From contig NZ_JBHTLM010000016.1 in assembly GCF_042678945.1 (NCBI RefSeq), forward strand, positions 1 to 64,000: a DNA stretch of 64,000 nucleotides, read 5' to 3'. The translations under genes were made by a program, and so were the position numbers. The stretch comes from Fontibacillus puldeungensis (lineage in GTDB: Bacteria; Bacillota; Bacilli; Paenibacillales; Paenibacillaceae). Positions 17,245-26,106 of this stretch are shown piece after piece. How positions within the stretch are numbered: the first letter of the stretch is position 1; each line of letters starts with the position of its first letter. The notes under the pieces are model-generated. The model had not been told where the DNA came from and did not search any database. It saw nothing but the letters and a program-made list of their open reading frames with translations.

Positions 17245-18342
17245 TTATTCTGCACGTTTAAGCCGACTTGCTCTCCGTACTTTGACTTCGGCGAAAATGT
17301 ACAGCACGACGGGAATCGCCACTTGAAACGGAAAGGCGTAATACATATAAATGTAGGTTGCCCAGTACTCCATCTCCATGATGTTATCGTAAATGAAATA
17401 AGCCAGGTAGATGAGCAGCAAACCACTTTGCATCGCCACCGACCTATAGCTGTTCAATCCAAACAATTTACTTAACCCCTTGCTTGCGGCAAGCAAACAT
17501 ACGCTCATTTTTACAAAAACAGATATAACAAACACGATCGCAACCGTTCCTTCAATCCTTTGAATGAAATCCCCTACATTTATCCGGCTCACCGCGATAT
17601 ACGAGGGGAAATAATTGCTCGCTAAAGCTACTTCTCCAAGCATGAAAATATTACGGAACGCAATGAACAGAACGATGCCCCCGCCAAACAGTAAAGCGTA
17701 AAAAAAAACGGAAGCCCTCGATTTTTTCCCTTTCACTGAGGAGAGGATACAAGTCAGCAATACGGTCTCCGCAAACGGAAACGAAAATGTGGAAAAAGCC
17801 CCCTCCATCACTCTGCCCCAGCCTTTACCCAAGATCGGGAGCATATTTCCAAAATGAAGTCTTCCCATCGAAAGCAGAGCTACCAACATAATTACCAGAA
17901 GGCAGAAGTTCAAAAGCAGCCGCGAGCTCCTGCCCATCGTTTCAATCCCCGCCTTTACAGCCGCTATGCTAAGTAAGCCTGCAAAAAGCATCGGCACCAT
18001 CATAGGAGTTTCCGGCATTGCTACGGAATTCATGAACTCCCCGTAATTGCGGAGTACCAGCGCCCCCAGATGCAGGGCATACCAAACGTACAAGATGACG
18101 AACAGCTTGCCAAGCCACTTGCCGAATACGATTTCGAAGATGTCGAACAAGTCGTTCCCGGGGTAAAGATCAAGCAGTCTTCCGTATATCATGACAATTG
18201 GCGCTGCCGCGCAAAGGGCGAGTAATATGGAGATCCATTTGTCCGTTTGCGCTTGTCCCGCCGATCCTAAAATTAATGTGCTTCCCATGATAAACAAAAT
18301 CATGATGCAGCGGGCTTCTCCGTGAGTAATCGTCTCTTTCAC
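17245..18342 (-). CDS. Spore germination receptor B subunit (GerAB/GerKB-type permease)
   Basis: A 365-residue integral membrane protein of the spore germination amino-acid-permease family, the germinant-sensing B subunit in the spore inner membrane. About ten hydrophobic segments are visible from ARCIMILFIMGSTLILGSAG near the N-terminus to the C-terminal VVLYIFAEV. The family hallmark near the start (GSTLILG) and the PMLFAGLLSI segment are present. It is the last gene of an A-C-D-B operon read on the minus strand. Expression in the forespore would be expected, but I could not find a convincing sigma-G promoter. Confidence 0.9.
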   Translation of the reverse strand: MKETITHGEARCIMILFIMGSTLILGSAGQAQTDKWISILLALCAAAPIVMIYGRLLDLYPGNDLFDIFEIVFGKWLGKLFVILYVWYALHLGALVLRNYGEFMNSVAMPETPMMVPMLFAGLLSIAAVKAGIETMGRSSRLLLNFCLLVIMLVALLSMGRLHFGNMLPILGKGWGRVMEGAFSTFSFPFAETVLLTCILSSVKGKKSRASVFFYALLFGGGIVLFIAFRNIFMLGEVALASNYFPSYIAVSRINVGDFIQRIEGTVAIVFVISVFVKMSVCLLAASKGLSKLFGLNSYRSVAMQSGLLLIYLAYFIYDNIMEMEYWATYIYMYYAFPFQVAIPVVLYIFAEVKVRRASRLKRAE

Positions 18343-18368
18343 AACATGCGCTCTCTCCTTTCTCCAAT

Positions 18369-18587
18369 CTATCGTCCTAATATGGACAGAATCCAGTGCT
18401 CAATCGGTTCAGCCGGGCTAGGTATTTTAATGTCCAAACTGATCATCAAAGCAATCGCGAAGGAAATGAGGCACATCACGGAGCTGACCCAGAAATCCTT
18501 CTTGTATCCATCTTTATACACCTGCACCTGATCGATCAAAATAACGACGACATAAGCCAAAACAACAAATGGGGTCATTGAACTCAA
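18369..18587 (-). CDS. Small two-helix germinant receptor D-like subunit
   Basis: A 72-residue protein with two hydrophobic helices (about 5-21 and 33-52) separated by a short charged loop VQVYKDGYKKDFW. It starts inside the last codons of the C-subunit gene (4-bp overlap), so it is translationally coupled within the germinant receptor operon. Small two-transmembrane D subunits encoded with or next to gerA-type operons are known in Bacillus species and modulate germination; size, topology and position fit. Sequence-level homology cannot be confirmed here. Confidence 0.75.
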   Translation of the reverse strand: MSSMTPFVVLAYVVVILIDQVQVYKDGYKKDFWVSSVMCLISFAIALMISLDIKIPSPAEPIEHWILSILGR

Positions 18588-19741
18588 TCCTTAAGCTTAA
18601 TCGGTTTCGAGGTCATAGCCGTGTTTCTGATCTCTACCTGGGCCTGAACCGTCGCTTTCAAGTTTTTAAAGTGATACTCCCAATCAGGCTCCAGCTTCTT
18701 CCACTCTTTAGGCATCTTCCTGTGAATAGCGAGGCCGATTCCGAATATATCAGAGCCATACTGCTTCTGTACCATGTGAATGGTGGAGAGCACCTCATTT
18801 TGGAGCTTTTCTGCCGCCTCCCTTTCCAACCGGGTGTAACCTTCTTTCAAATAAAAATCTTGATCGTTCTGCACTTCGTCGATCGCCGTCACCGTCCGTA
18901 TGGAAACCTGGACCTCCAGTTCCCCGTCAACGATGACTGGCTTTATTTCTGTCTTACTTTTGAATATTTCCAATGAAATCCCGGGTGGGCGCTCATAGCT
19001 GCCCAAGGTGAGAATCCCGCCTTGAATCTCATTTCTGACAAACAAAACGTTTTTCGTTTCTTTACCTCCGAGAATGCCGATCATTTTGTCCTCTTTGAAC
19101 ACCGCCCCTCCTTCAATGGATGCGACCTGCTTTCCTTGACTGCCCTGCTTCAAATAAACGAGGGGGACGAACCCCGTTTTCCCGGGCGTATTCACAGCAT
19201 CGATGAAGTCCCATATCTGGATCACAGGAGAGGTAGAGACGCTGCTTAGATTTTTCAGCATTTCCTCCAGCTTGAAAGAAATCGGCTCCTCCCCCTTTTC
19301 ATTTATAGCCAGCACTTCCCTGGCGGTTTTCTCGCCGGAAACCAAAATATGAATGTCAGACCGTGTCTCTGCATCTCTCATATACCAGTCGATAATTTTC
19401 GCCGCTCCTTCCCTGGCGACCTCCTGACTCATAATGACCGCCTTGGCATGGCTCCAATACAGCTTCATGCCGAATTTCGTAATCATTCTTCTGACAACAT
19501 CAAACATCGTATCTCCGGTAACGGTGATCAATTGGGCCCCGATCTGCATTTCCTTACCTTGTGAAATATCTACAACCTCAGCCGTAAGCTGAATCTTGCC
19601 ATCTTCGGTTTTGTCGATGGCCACTCCCACACCAACCAGCATTTTTTCGATTTCTCGATAGTTCCAGCAGCCAGTAATAGAGCATGTTACTACAGCGATT
19701 AGGATAGCAATATGGACATACTTCATTTTACTCATTCCCAT
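18584..19741 (-). CDS. Spore germination receptor C subunit (GerAC-type lipoprotein)
   Basis: A 385-residue lipoprotein of the GerAC/GerKC family. The N-terminus has a hydrophobic signal peptide ending in the lipobox ITGC, with the modified Cys near residue 25, followed by the family signature WNYREIEKMLVGVGVAIDK. The rest is the Ger(x)C domain with LILV-type strands such as WSHAKAVIMSQEVA and DIHILVSGEKTAREVL. It is anchored in the outer leaflet of the spore inner membrane with subunits A and B. It follows the A subunit by 8 bp. Confidence 0.92.
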   Translation of the reverse strand: MGMSKMKYVHIAILIAVVTCSITGCWNYREIEKMLVGVGVAIDKTEDGKIQLTAEVVDISQGKEMQIGAQLITVTGDTMFDVVRRMITKFGMKLYWSHAKAVIMSQEVAREGAAKIIDWYMRDAETRSDIHILVSGEKTAREVLAINEKGEEPISFKLEEMLKNLSSVSTSPVIQIWDFIDAVNTPGKTGFVPLVYLKQGSQGKQVASIEGGAVFKEDKMIGILGGKETKNVLFVRNEIQGGILTLGSYERPPGISLEIFKSKTEIKPVIVDGELEVQVSIRTVTAIDEVQNDQDFYLKEGYTRLEREAAEKLQNEVLSTIHMVQKQYGSDIFGIGLAIHRKMPKEWKKLEPDWEYHFKNLKATVQAQVEIRNTAMTSKPIKLKD

Positions 19742-19749
19742 CGCCTCGC

Positions 19750-21231
19750 TTACTTTAATACTTTTCTGATATGCTGCTTCACCGAGGAAACCGGTGCCCG
19801 AAGCTTAATTTGCCACCAAGGCATACGGACCACGGTATCCTTGATGTCATGTTCCTTAAATGAACCAACTGTGAGCATGTAGGAGACGCCAAAGCTCTTC
19901 ATCGTCATCAAATGAATTACGAGTCCGAGTATACCGAACACATAACCGTAAAGCCCCATAACCGAAGCCAATATTAACAAGATAAACCGAACGAAAATCG
20001 AAGCTCCTTGAAGCTTAATGCTTAACAAAGCGGTAATGCCCGTAAACCCTACGACAATGATCATGGGCGCACTGACTACCCTGGCATCCACAGCCGCTTG
20101 TCCCAGCACGAGCGCGCCGACAATACTGACGGCCTGACCGATCGGAGCCGGCATTCTTGTTCCGGCTTCCCTTAAAATTTCAAATACGAACAGCATGAAG
20201 AAGGCTTCGACTACCGTTGGAAGGGGAACGGATTGTCTTGCTGCCGAAATGCTAAGCAGGAGCGGGGTCGGTATCATTTCCTGGTGATAGGCGACAAGCG
20301 AGACATAGATTGCAGGAATGCTAATTGCCAGAAATGCACTGATAAATCGTAGAATCCGGTTAATGGATGAAAATACATAGTTATTGAAATAATCCTCGCT
20401 AACCTGAAAATACTCGACAAACAGAAAGGGCACGGTAAGCACAAAAGGACTCCCATCGACCATAACCGCAATTCTACCCTCCAGCAGCTTGCCGGCCACC
20501 GTATCCGGCCGTTCCGTATTACCGATCGTTTCAAATGGAGACAGCGGCGAATCTTTAACCATTTCCAGAATATATCCCGAGTCCAGTATATCGTCAGCCT
20601 TGATTTTCTCGATTCGATGCATCAGCTCTTTTAAAATTTTATCGGAGGCCACGCCTTCGATGTAGCAGATGCAAACCTTGGTGTTCGTCTTCTCCCCAAC
20701 TTGCATAAATTTGAGCTTTAAATCAGGACTTTTAATTCTTCTTCGAACTAGAGACAAATTGATCACCAGCGACTCGGAAAAACCTTCTCTCGGTCCAGTA
20801 ACATTTCTCTCCGAATTAGGCTCATTAACTCCCCTGTTCTCCCAACCAACCGTACCGATAACAAGAACTTCCTTGTAGCCGTCTATAAGCAGCAGCGTAT
20901 ATCCATAAATGAGTGAGCCCAGAATGCTATCCATATCCTCCGCCAATTCGACATCACCGACATCGAGGATGTGATCCATAATAATTTGTGGGGACAGTTG
21001 TTCCCCTTCATGGGACGAGTTGTAGTTCAGAACCGGTCGAATAATGTTGCTGTTAAGCATGATATTGTTAACCATACCTTTGATATAAATAAAGCACCCG
21101 GAGACTAAATTTGTATCAGGATCATGAAATGGTCTAATTTTCAAGCTTTCATCTCCAGCAAAAATCCGCTTAATCATGTTCATATTGTCTTGGAGTGAAG
21201 GTTTAAGATTTTCTCCGGTCAACTGATCCAC
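19750..21231 (-). CDS. Spore germination receptor A subunit (GerAA/GerKA-type)
   Basis: A 493-residue GerA-family protein. The N-terminal soluble part (about 1-270) contains the conserved YIEGVASDKILKELMHRIEKI and GRIAVMVDGSPFVLTVPFLFVEYFQ motifs; it is followed by four to six membrane helices, including the IPAIYVSLVAYHQEMIPTPLLLSI and PAPIGQAVSIVGALVLGQAAV regions typical of the family, and a short C-terminal tail. It is the first gene of the receptor operon; the ATG at 21231 begins MDQLTGENLKPS. Together the A, B and C subunits sense a germinant, whose identity the sequence does not reveal. Confidence 0.93.
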   Translation of the reverse strand: MDQLTGENLKPSLQDNMNMIKRIFAGDESLKIRPFHDPDTNLVSGCFIYIKGMVNNIMLNSNIIRPVLNYNSSHEGEQLSPQIIMDHILDVGDVELAEDMDSILGSLIYGYTLLLIDGYKEVLVIGTVGWENRGVNEPNSERNVTGPREGFSESLVINLSLVRRRIKSPDLKLKFMQVGEKTNTKVCICYIEGVASDKILKELMHRIEKIKADDILDSGYILEMVKDSPLSPFETIGNTERPDTVAGKLLEGRIAVMVDGSPFVLTVPFLFVEYFQVSEDYFNNYVFSSINRILRFISAFLAISIPAIYVSLVAYHQEMIPTPLLLSISAARQSVPLPTVVEAFFMLFVFEILREAGTRMPAPIGQAVSIVGALVLGQAAVDARVVSAPMIIVVGFTGITALLSIKLQGASIFVRFILLILASVMGLYGYVFGILGLVIHLMTMKSFGVSYMLTVGSFKEHDIKDTVVRMPWWQIKLRAPVSSVKQHIRKVLK

Positions 21232-21364
21232 CTCGCGTTACTATGTTGTCTATGTTATTTTTTCCATCTTTTGTGCGGATAAACTTACGTGCCAAACTAC
21301 GCGGTAATTAAAGCTCATTTATTGTATACTTCTAATATTGATAGGCGTGAAAGGATGAAATGGA

Positions 21365-22057
21365 ATGGATAATGCAACTCTTCTGCTGGTAGATGATGAG
21401 GAAGAAATCATCAAGCTGATGCAAATATATTTGAAAAATGAAGGGTACCGCCTGTTAACAGCTCGTGACGGTATGGAAGCTCTTGAAATAGTAACAAAAG
21501 AACCGATCGACCTTATGGTGCTTGATATTATGATGCCTAGAATGGACGGGCTGGAGGCCTGCATTAAAATCCGGGAAACCCAAAAGTTTCCGATTATTAT
21601 GCTATCGGCCAAAGGGCAGGAATTGGATAAAATTAATGGTCTCAGCGTTGGAGCAGACGATTATGTCACAAAGCCATTCAGTCCTTTAGAGCTTTTAGCC
21701 CGGATAAAATCACAGCTTCGCAGAATCCGGAACTACATGCCCAAAAGTCAAGATGAGATCGTGATCGACGGCCTGCTGATCAACAGCTCCACCCATGAAG
21801 TAAGTGTGGATGGACACCAGGTGAAGTTAACGCCCAGGGAATTTGCCATACTTGAGCTTCTCGCTCGAAATGCCGGGCAGGTGCTGAGTATGGAACAAAT
21901 TTATTGCAAAATTTGGAAAGAGTCTTTTTTCGAGGGGAATAACACCTTGATGGTACATATCCGTAAAATCAGAGAAAAAATCGAAGCCAATCCGCGAAAA
22001 CCTATCTATTTGACCACAGTCTGGGGCGTCGGCTACAAAATTGAAAAGAGGGGTTAG
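21365..22057 (+). CDS. OmpR/PhoB-type response regulator
   Basis: A 230-residue two-component response regulator. The receiver domain has the acidic pair D10-D11, the phospho-acceptor D54 in LDIMMPRMDG, S81 and K103 in VTKPF; the C-terminal winged helix (about 130-228) has LTPREFAILELLARNAGQVLS and VWGVGYKIE. It is cotranscribed with the histidine kinase, whose start lies 3 bp downstream. The pair resembles VanR/VanS-like systems, but no target operon lies next to it. Confidence 0.93.
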   Translation: MDNATLLLVDDEEEIIKLMQIYLKNEGYRLLTARDGMEALEIVTKEPIDLMVLDIMMPRMDGLEACIKIRETQKFPIIMLSAKGQELDKINGLSVGADDYVTKPFSPLELLARIKSQLRRIRNYMPKSQDEIVIDGLLINSSTHEVSVDGHQVKLTPREFAILELLARNAGQVLSMEQIYCKIWKESFFEGNNTLMVHIRKIREKIEANPRKPIYLTTVWGVGYKIEKRG

Positions 22058-22059
22058 CC

Positions 22060-23166
22060 TTGCTTAACTTCAAACGATACAGTACGCTGCCTTGGAAAAT
22101 GGTCTGGTTCAGTCTGGCTAGCCTTGGCGTAACCGCACTTATTTTAATATTGGGTTATTACGGAACTGCCTTGCTGATTTGGCTGAATCCATCCCGCTCT
22201 TTTTGGGGTGTGAAGCTCATTTGGTGGGTGATAAAGAATATCGGCTCCAAACCGATCATGATTGTTGTGGGGCTACCACTGTTCATCTTCTTTTTTCTGG
22301 CCCTATCCCGCAATACGATGAACTACATGCGAACACTTTCCACTGGCGTTCAAACGCTGGCTAAAGGTGATTTGTCGTACAAGCTGCCGATTTCCGGCAC
22401 CGATGAACTGGCAATGCTCGCTGAGAGCATGAACACAATGGCCACCAAACTTCAACAAGCGATCAATGAAGAGCGGGAGGCTGCCCAGGCAAAAAACGAC
22501 CTCATTACCGGAGTATCCCACGATTTGCGAACCCCGCTCACCTCGGTGCTTGGCTTCTTGGAGTATATTGAGGACGATCGCTACGATAACGAGATTGAAC
22601 TGCGTTATTATGTTGGGATCGCCTATGACAAAGCGCTAACCCTAAAGAAGCTCATCGATGACCTTTTTGAATTTACCCGGGTGTCCGATAGCGGGCTGCC
22701 TCTGCAGCTTGAGCCCGTCGACTTGGGCAAGCTGCTCGGCCAACTCGCCGAGGAGTTTGTACCCATATTGGAGCGAGCTGGGATGACCTATCGGGTTCAT
22801 CTAGGTGCAGGCCCACTAGTCATGATGGGCGATGTGGACGGACTGGTACGACTGTATGAGAACCTGTTCACAAACGCCGTAAGATATGGCAAAGAGGGCA
22901 AAATATTAGACATCACCGTCTCTAGAAAGGACGATCAAATCATAGCGGTCTGCACCAATTATGGCCCGCCGATACCGCCTGAAGATATTCCTCACCTGTT
23001 CCAGCGTTTTTACCGGGTCGATAAATCAAGATCTCGGGAAACGGGCGGAACCGGCCTAGGTCTTGCCATTGCAAAAAGTATCACTGAGCTGCACCACGGT
23101 ACCATCAGCGCGAAAAGCACGCGGAAGCAAACCGATTTTGAAACTTCATTTCCTGCGCTCGATTGA
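22060..23166 (+). CDS. Sensor histidine kinase, VanS-like
   Basis: A 368-residue membrane kinase partnered with the preceding regulator. Two transmembrane helices (about 14-40 and 62-83) enclose only a very short extracellular loop, so it probably senses within the membrane or through a partner. A HAMP-like segment follows (about 88-140), then the H-box VSHDLRTPL with H154, the N-box ENLFTNAVRYG and the G-box ETGGTGLGLAIAKS. The start is TTG at 22060 with AGAGGGG upstream. No dedicated stimulus can be inferred. Confidence 0.9.
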   Translation: MLNFKRYSTLPWKMVWFSLASLGVTALILILGYYGTALLIWLNPSRSFWGVKLIWWVIKNIGSKPIMIVVGLPLFIFFFLALSRNTMNYMRTLSTGVQTLAKGDLSYKLPISGTDELAMLAESMNTMATKLQQAINEEREAAQAKNDLITGVSHDLRTPLTSVLGFLEYIEDDRYDNEIELRYYVGIAYDKALTLKKLIDDLFEFTRVSDSGLPLQLEPVDLGKLLGQLAEEFVPILERAGMTYRVHLGAGPLVMMGDVDGLVRLYENLFTNAVRYGKEGKILDITVSRKDDQIIAVCTNYGPPIPPEDIPHLFQRFYRVDKSRSRETGGTGLGLAIAKSITELHHGTISAKSTRKQTDFETSFPALD

Positions 23167-23178
23167 TCTTTATAATTT

Positions 23179-23724
23179 TTAAACCAAATGAATTTGTTTC
23201 ACTGTCCCCCCTTCAAAATCCTTAACGATAAACTGTTCCTTCGTCAGGATTCCATATGAATGGGGGTTATTCTCCTTGGGGAGGGAAATCGAGCCTGGAT
23301 TCAATACAAATACCCCACTCTTTCGTTCGGCTACAGGGATATGTGTATGGCCCTGGATAAACACGTCATTCTCCATCAGCGGCGGTAGGTTTTCCATGCT
23401 GTGCAGATGTCCGTGGGTCGCATAGATACGACGGCCTTCAAGGAAGAGCATGGCGTAATCGGCCATCATCGGAAACTCCAGCAGCATTTGATCCACCTCA
23501 GCATCGCAATTTCCGCGAACGGCGATGATTTTATGCTTATGCCGATTAAGCACTTCTGCTACCTGCTTCGGATCGTATTGTTCCGGAAGTGGATTCCGCG
23601 GGCCGTGATACATGAAGTCCCCCAGCAGCACAATTTGGTCTGGCTGCTCCTCCCCAGCCTTGTTCAAGGCCTGATTTAACCAGAAAGCAGACCCATGAAT
23701 GTCCGATATAAACATGATTTTCAT
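23179..23724 (-). CDS. YfcE/MJ0936-type metallophosphodiesterase
   Basis: A 181-residue metallo-dependent phosphoesterase. The metal-binding motifs appear in order: SDIHG (D8, H10), GDFMYHG (D36), GNCDAEVD, THGHLHS and GHTHIP. This is the compact YfcE family, which cleaves small phosphodiesters in vitro; the natural substrate is unsettled. The gene converges on the histidine kinase 13 bp away, with no clear terminator between them. Confidence 0.9.
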   Translation of the reverse strand: MKIMFISDIHGSAFWLNQALNKAGEEQPDQIVLLGDFMYHGPRNPLPEQYDPKQVAEVLNRHKHKIIAVRGNCDAEVDQMLLEFPMMADYAMLFLEGRRIYATHGHLHSMENLPPLMENDVFIQGHTHIPVAERKSGVFVLNPGSISLPKENNPHSYGILTKEQFIVKDFEGGTVKQIHLV

Positions 23725-23753
23725 TGGTGTAGACTCCCTTTCATTAATTTACT

Positions 23754-24092
23754 CTATAAACTTAACCCAAATCTCTTTAATTCCTTAAAAATACCCTCAA
23801 GCCGATGCCCTTTTTCCGTTAACGTATATTCCACACGCGGCGGAACTTCGGGATATACCGTTCTCTCCACGATCCCATGCTCCTCCAATTCCTTAAGGCG
23901 CAGCGAGAGTGTCTTCGGACTAATCCCGTCCATCGATCTCAGAAGGTCGCTGAACCTTAACGTTCCATCAATCAATAAATCTCGAATGATTAAGAAGGTC
24001 CATTTGGTACCAATGACCTCAAGCGTTTTGGCGATGGGACAAGGCTCTCCTGGTGCTCCTTTAGTCAGCTCAATCGGTTCAGTTTTGTACAT
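23754..24092 (-). CDS. HxlR-family transcriptional regulator
   Basis: A winged-helix regulator of about 112 residues with the HxlR signature CPIAKTLEVIGTKWTFLIIRDLL and the wing region RVEYTLTEKGHRLEGI. The cysteine in the CPI motif is the residue that senses electrophiles or oxidants in redox-active members. ATG at 24092 follows a GGGGGA stretch; a GTG at 24107 would add 5 residues. It is transcribed divergently from an MFS exporter, a quinone reductase and an SDR gene, which it most likely represses. A quasi-palindrome in the spacer is listed separately. Confidence 0.88.
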   Translation of the reverse strand: MYKTEPIELTKGAPGEPCPIAKTLEVIGTKWTFLIIRDLLIDGTLRFSDLLRSMDGISPKTLSLRLKELEEHGIVERTVYPEVPPRVEYTLTEKGHRLEGIFKELKRFGLSL

Positions 24093-24149
24093 GGAAGCAT
24101 CCCCCACTCATTTTTTTTAAAAGGATTATTCATTATCACAGCACATTAG

Positions 24150-24168
24150 TATACTTTCGGAAACTATA
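24150..24168. promoter_or_regulatory. Candidate HxlR operator
   Basis: The 19-bp quasi-palindrome TATACTTTCGGAAACTATA lies in the intergenic region between the HxlR gene and the MFS gene. Its arms differ at one symmetric position plus the centre. It sits where both divergent promoters would be covered. The assignment is by position and symmetry only. Confidence 0.45.
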
Positions 24169-24256
24169 TGGTTTAAATATCACTACTTCCCAAAATGAAT
24201 TTACTATATCTATAATATCAATGCAACCTTAATTTTTCCAGTTACCTGATGAGGAG

Positions 24257-25492
24257 GTGAATAAAATTTCCACAGGAAGCTCACAAAAAAAGCTGCCCTT
24301 AGCGATCCTTGCTCTCTTAATCAGCGCATTCGCAATCGGAACTACGGAGTTTGTCATCATGGGAATCCTTCCCGATGTTGCTCATGATTTGCATGTCAGC
24401 TTAAGCACATCGGGATTACTCGTTACCGGTTATGCGCTGGGGGTCGCCATCGGAGGTCCGGTGATTACGGCCTGCACAGGGCGTCTTGAGCGAAAATGGC
24501 TGCTCTTCGGTTTGATGCTTATCTTCGTCGCAGGTAATGTGCTTGCAGCGCTTGCCCCTAATTACTCCGTGCTGATGGTTGCCAGAATTCTAGCTTCCTT
24601 TGCACATGGAACTTTCTTCGGTGTCGGTTCCATTGTAGCAACGAAGCTTGTTTCAAAGGAGAAACAGGCTAGTGCGATTGCCATGATGTTTGCCGGGTTA
24701 ACGCTAGCGAATATACTCGGTGTCCCATTAGGTACTTTTATCGGGCAGATATGGGGTTGGCGTGCTACATTTCTCGTTGTTTCAGCGCTTGGGATCCTCT
24801 CCCTTGCCGGAATTGCCGTGCTTATTCCTGCAGGCTTGGAGCAGGCATCCTCGAAGTTCAGACAAGAAATTCAAGTGCTCAGAAATAAGCAGGTCCTGCT
24901 GGCTCTAATGATGACCATCTTGGGATTTGGCGGTGTGTTCACAGCCTTTACCTATATTACGCCCATATTGACAGAGCTTACCGGGTTTAGCGAGGAGTCC
25001 GTCACGCCGATCCTGCTTGTCTTCGGTATCGGAATGACGATTGGAAATACGATTGGAGGTAGACTGGCCGACTGGAAGCTAATGCCGTCCCTCACTGGAA
25101 TGCTGGTCTTCTTGGCTGCCGTATTGGCCCTGTTTACTGTAACCAGCTCTTACAAAATCGCTGCCGTCATTACCGTATTCGTATGGGGTTTTGCTTCCTT
25201 CACCATTGTTCCCGCCTTCCAAATGCGGGTTCTGGCTAAAGCAGAAGGCTCCCCGAATATGGCCTCCGCCTTAAATATCAGTTCTTTTAATCTGGCTAAT
25301 GCCGGAGGAGCTTACCTAGGAGGATGGGTCATTGAGAGCGGTTTAGGCCTCGAAGCATTGCCATGGGTAGCTGCCATCATAACCAGCCTGGGTCTTTTAG
25401 TAACTTTAATGAGTTGGAACTTGGATCGGAGAGAAGCTTCGTCTCATAGTTCACCCACTGAACGATTAAAAGGTTTGTCTGCAAAATCATAG
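24257..25492 (+). CDS. MFS drug/sugar efflux transporter (DHA1 type)
   Basis: A transporter of about 410 residues with twelve hydrophobic segments, DHA1/AraJ-like, starting at KKLPLAILALLISAFAIGTTEFVIMG and carrying the loop 2-3 motif as TGRLERKW. It probably exports small toxic compounds. The start is unusual: the in-frame GTG at 24257 overlaps the ribosome binding site AGGAGG, whereas an ATT at 24266 lies at the proper 8-nt spacing, suggesting initiation at ATT or a weak GTG. It is the first of three genes facing the HxlR regulator. Confidence 0.88.
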   Translation: MNKISTGSSQKKLPLAILALLISAFAIGTTEFVIMGILPDVAHDLHVSLSTSGLLVTGYALGVAIGGPVITACTGRLERKWLLFGLMLIFVAGNVLAALAPNYSVLMVARILASFAHGTFFGVGSIVATKLVSKEKQASAIAMMFAGLTLANILGVPLGTFIGQIWGWRATFLVVSALGILSLAGIAVLIPAGLEQASSKFRQEIQVLRNKQVLLALMMTILGFGGVFTAFTYITPILTELTGFSEESVTPILLVFGIGMTIGNTIGGRLADWKLMPSLTGMLVFLAAVLALFTVTSSYKIAAVITVFVWGFASFTIVPAFQMRVLAKAEGSPNMASALNISSFNLANAGGAYLGGWVIESGLGLEALPWVAAIITSLGLLVTLMSWNLDRREASSHSSPTERLKGLSAKS

Positions 25493-25527
25493 AGAACCAT
25501 AGTGAAATTCTATAGGAGGCTTTAACC

Positions 25528-26079
25528 ATGAAAAACATACTGATTATCAACGGTCATCAGAAATACGATTCATCGGAAGGAAGATTAAACCAAACCTTGA
25601 TGGATACCATGGTAGGTTTCTTAAGTGAGAAGAACCAGGTGAAGACATCGATACTCCAACAGGGATACAACGTTGCAGAAGAGCAGCAAAAGTTCATCTG
25701 GGCCGATATGGTCATTTATCAAACCCCCATATACTGGTTCAGTGTTCCCGGATTGCTCAAGACATATATGGATCAGGTATACGCCTACGGCTTGTTTTTC
25801 AAAGGCTCGGACCAATATGGAAAAGGCGGTTTATTAACCGGGAAGAAGTATATGTTTTCCGTGACCTGGAATGCTCCCGAAAAGGCATTTAATGATAGAG
25901 CTCAATTTTTTAGGGGCGCTGACCTGGAAGAAGCGATTCGTCATTTACACCGTGCGCAGGAGTTTATCGGCTTGCAGCCTGTGAAAAGCTTTGCTTGCTA
26001 CGATGTTGTGAAGAATCCGCAGATAGATACTTTTACATCCGCATTGATCGCGCATTTAGAAGAAGTAGTAAATGATTAA
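25528..26079 (+). CDS. NAD(P)H:quinone oxidoreductase, MdaB-like flavodoxin fold
   Basis: A 183-residue flavodoxin-fold protein of the NAD(P)H dehydrogenase (quinone)/MdaB family, which reduces quinones by two electrons to avoid semiquinone radicals. Visible features are NILIINGHQKYDSSEGRLNQ (FMN phosphate region), QTPIYWFSVPGLLKTYMDQVYAYGLFF (active-site loop), and TWNAPEKAFN. AGGAGG stands before the ATG. Cotranscription with the MFS exporter and SDR under an HxlR regulator points to detoxification of quinones or other electrophiles. Confidence 0.87.
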   Translation: MKNILIINGHQKYDSSEGRLNQTLMDTMVGFLSEKNQVKTSILQQGYNVAEEQQKFIWADMVIYQTPIYWFSVPGLLKTYMDQVYAYGLFFKGSDQYGKGGLLTGKKYMFSVTWNAPEKAFNDRAQFFRGADLEEAIRHLHRAQEFIGLQPVKSFACYDVVKNPQIDTFTSALIAHLEEVVND

Positions 26080-26106
26080 TTCATTATAATCTTAGGAGGA
26101 AATAAC

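Noticed and set aside
21232..21364. Sigma-G promoter for the germinant receptor operon
   Set aside because: A CATAGTA -10-like element exists on the minus strand, but no acceptable -35 lies at the right distance.
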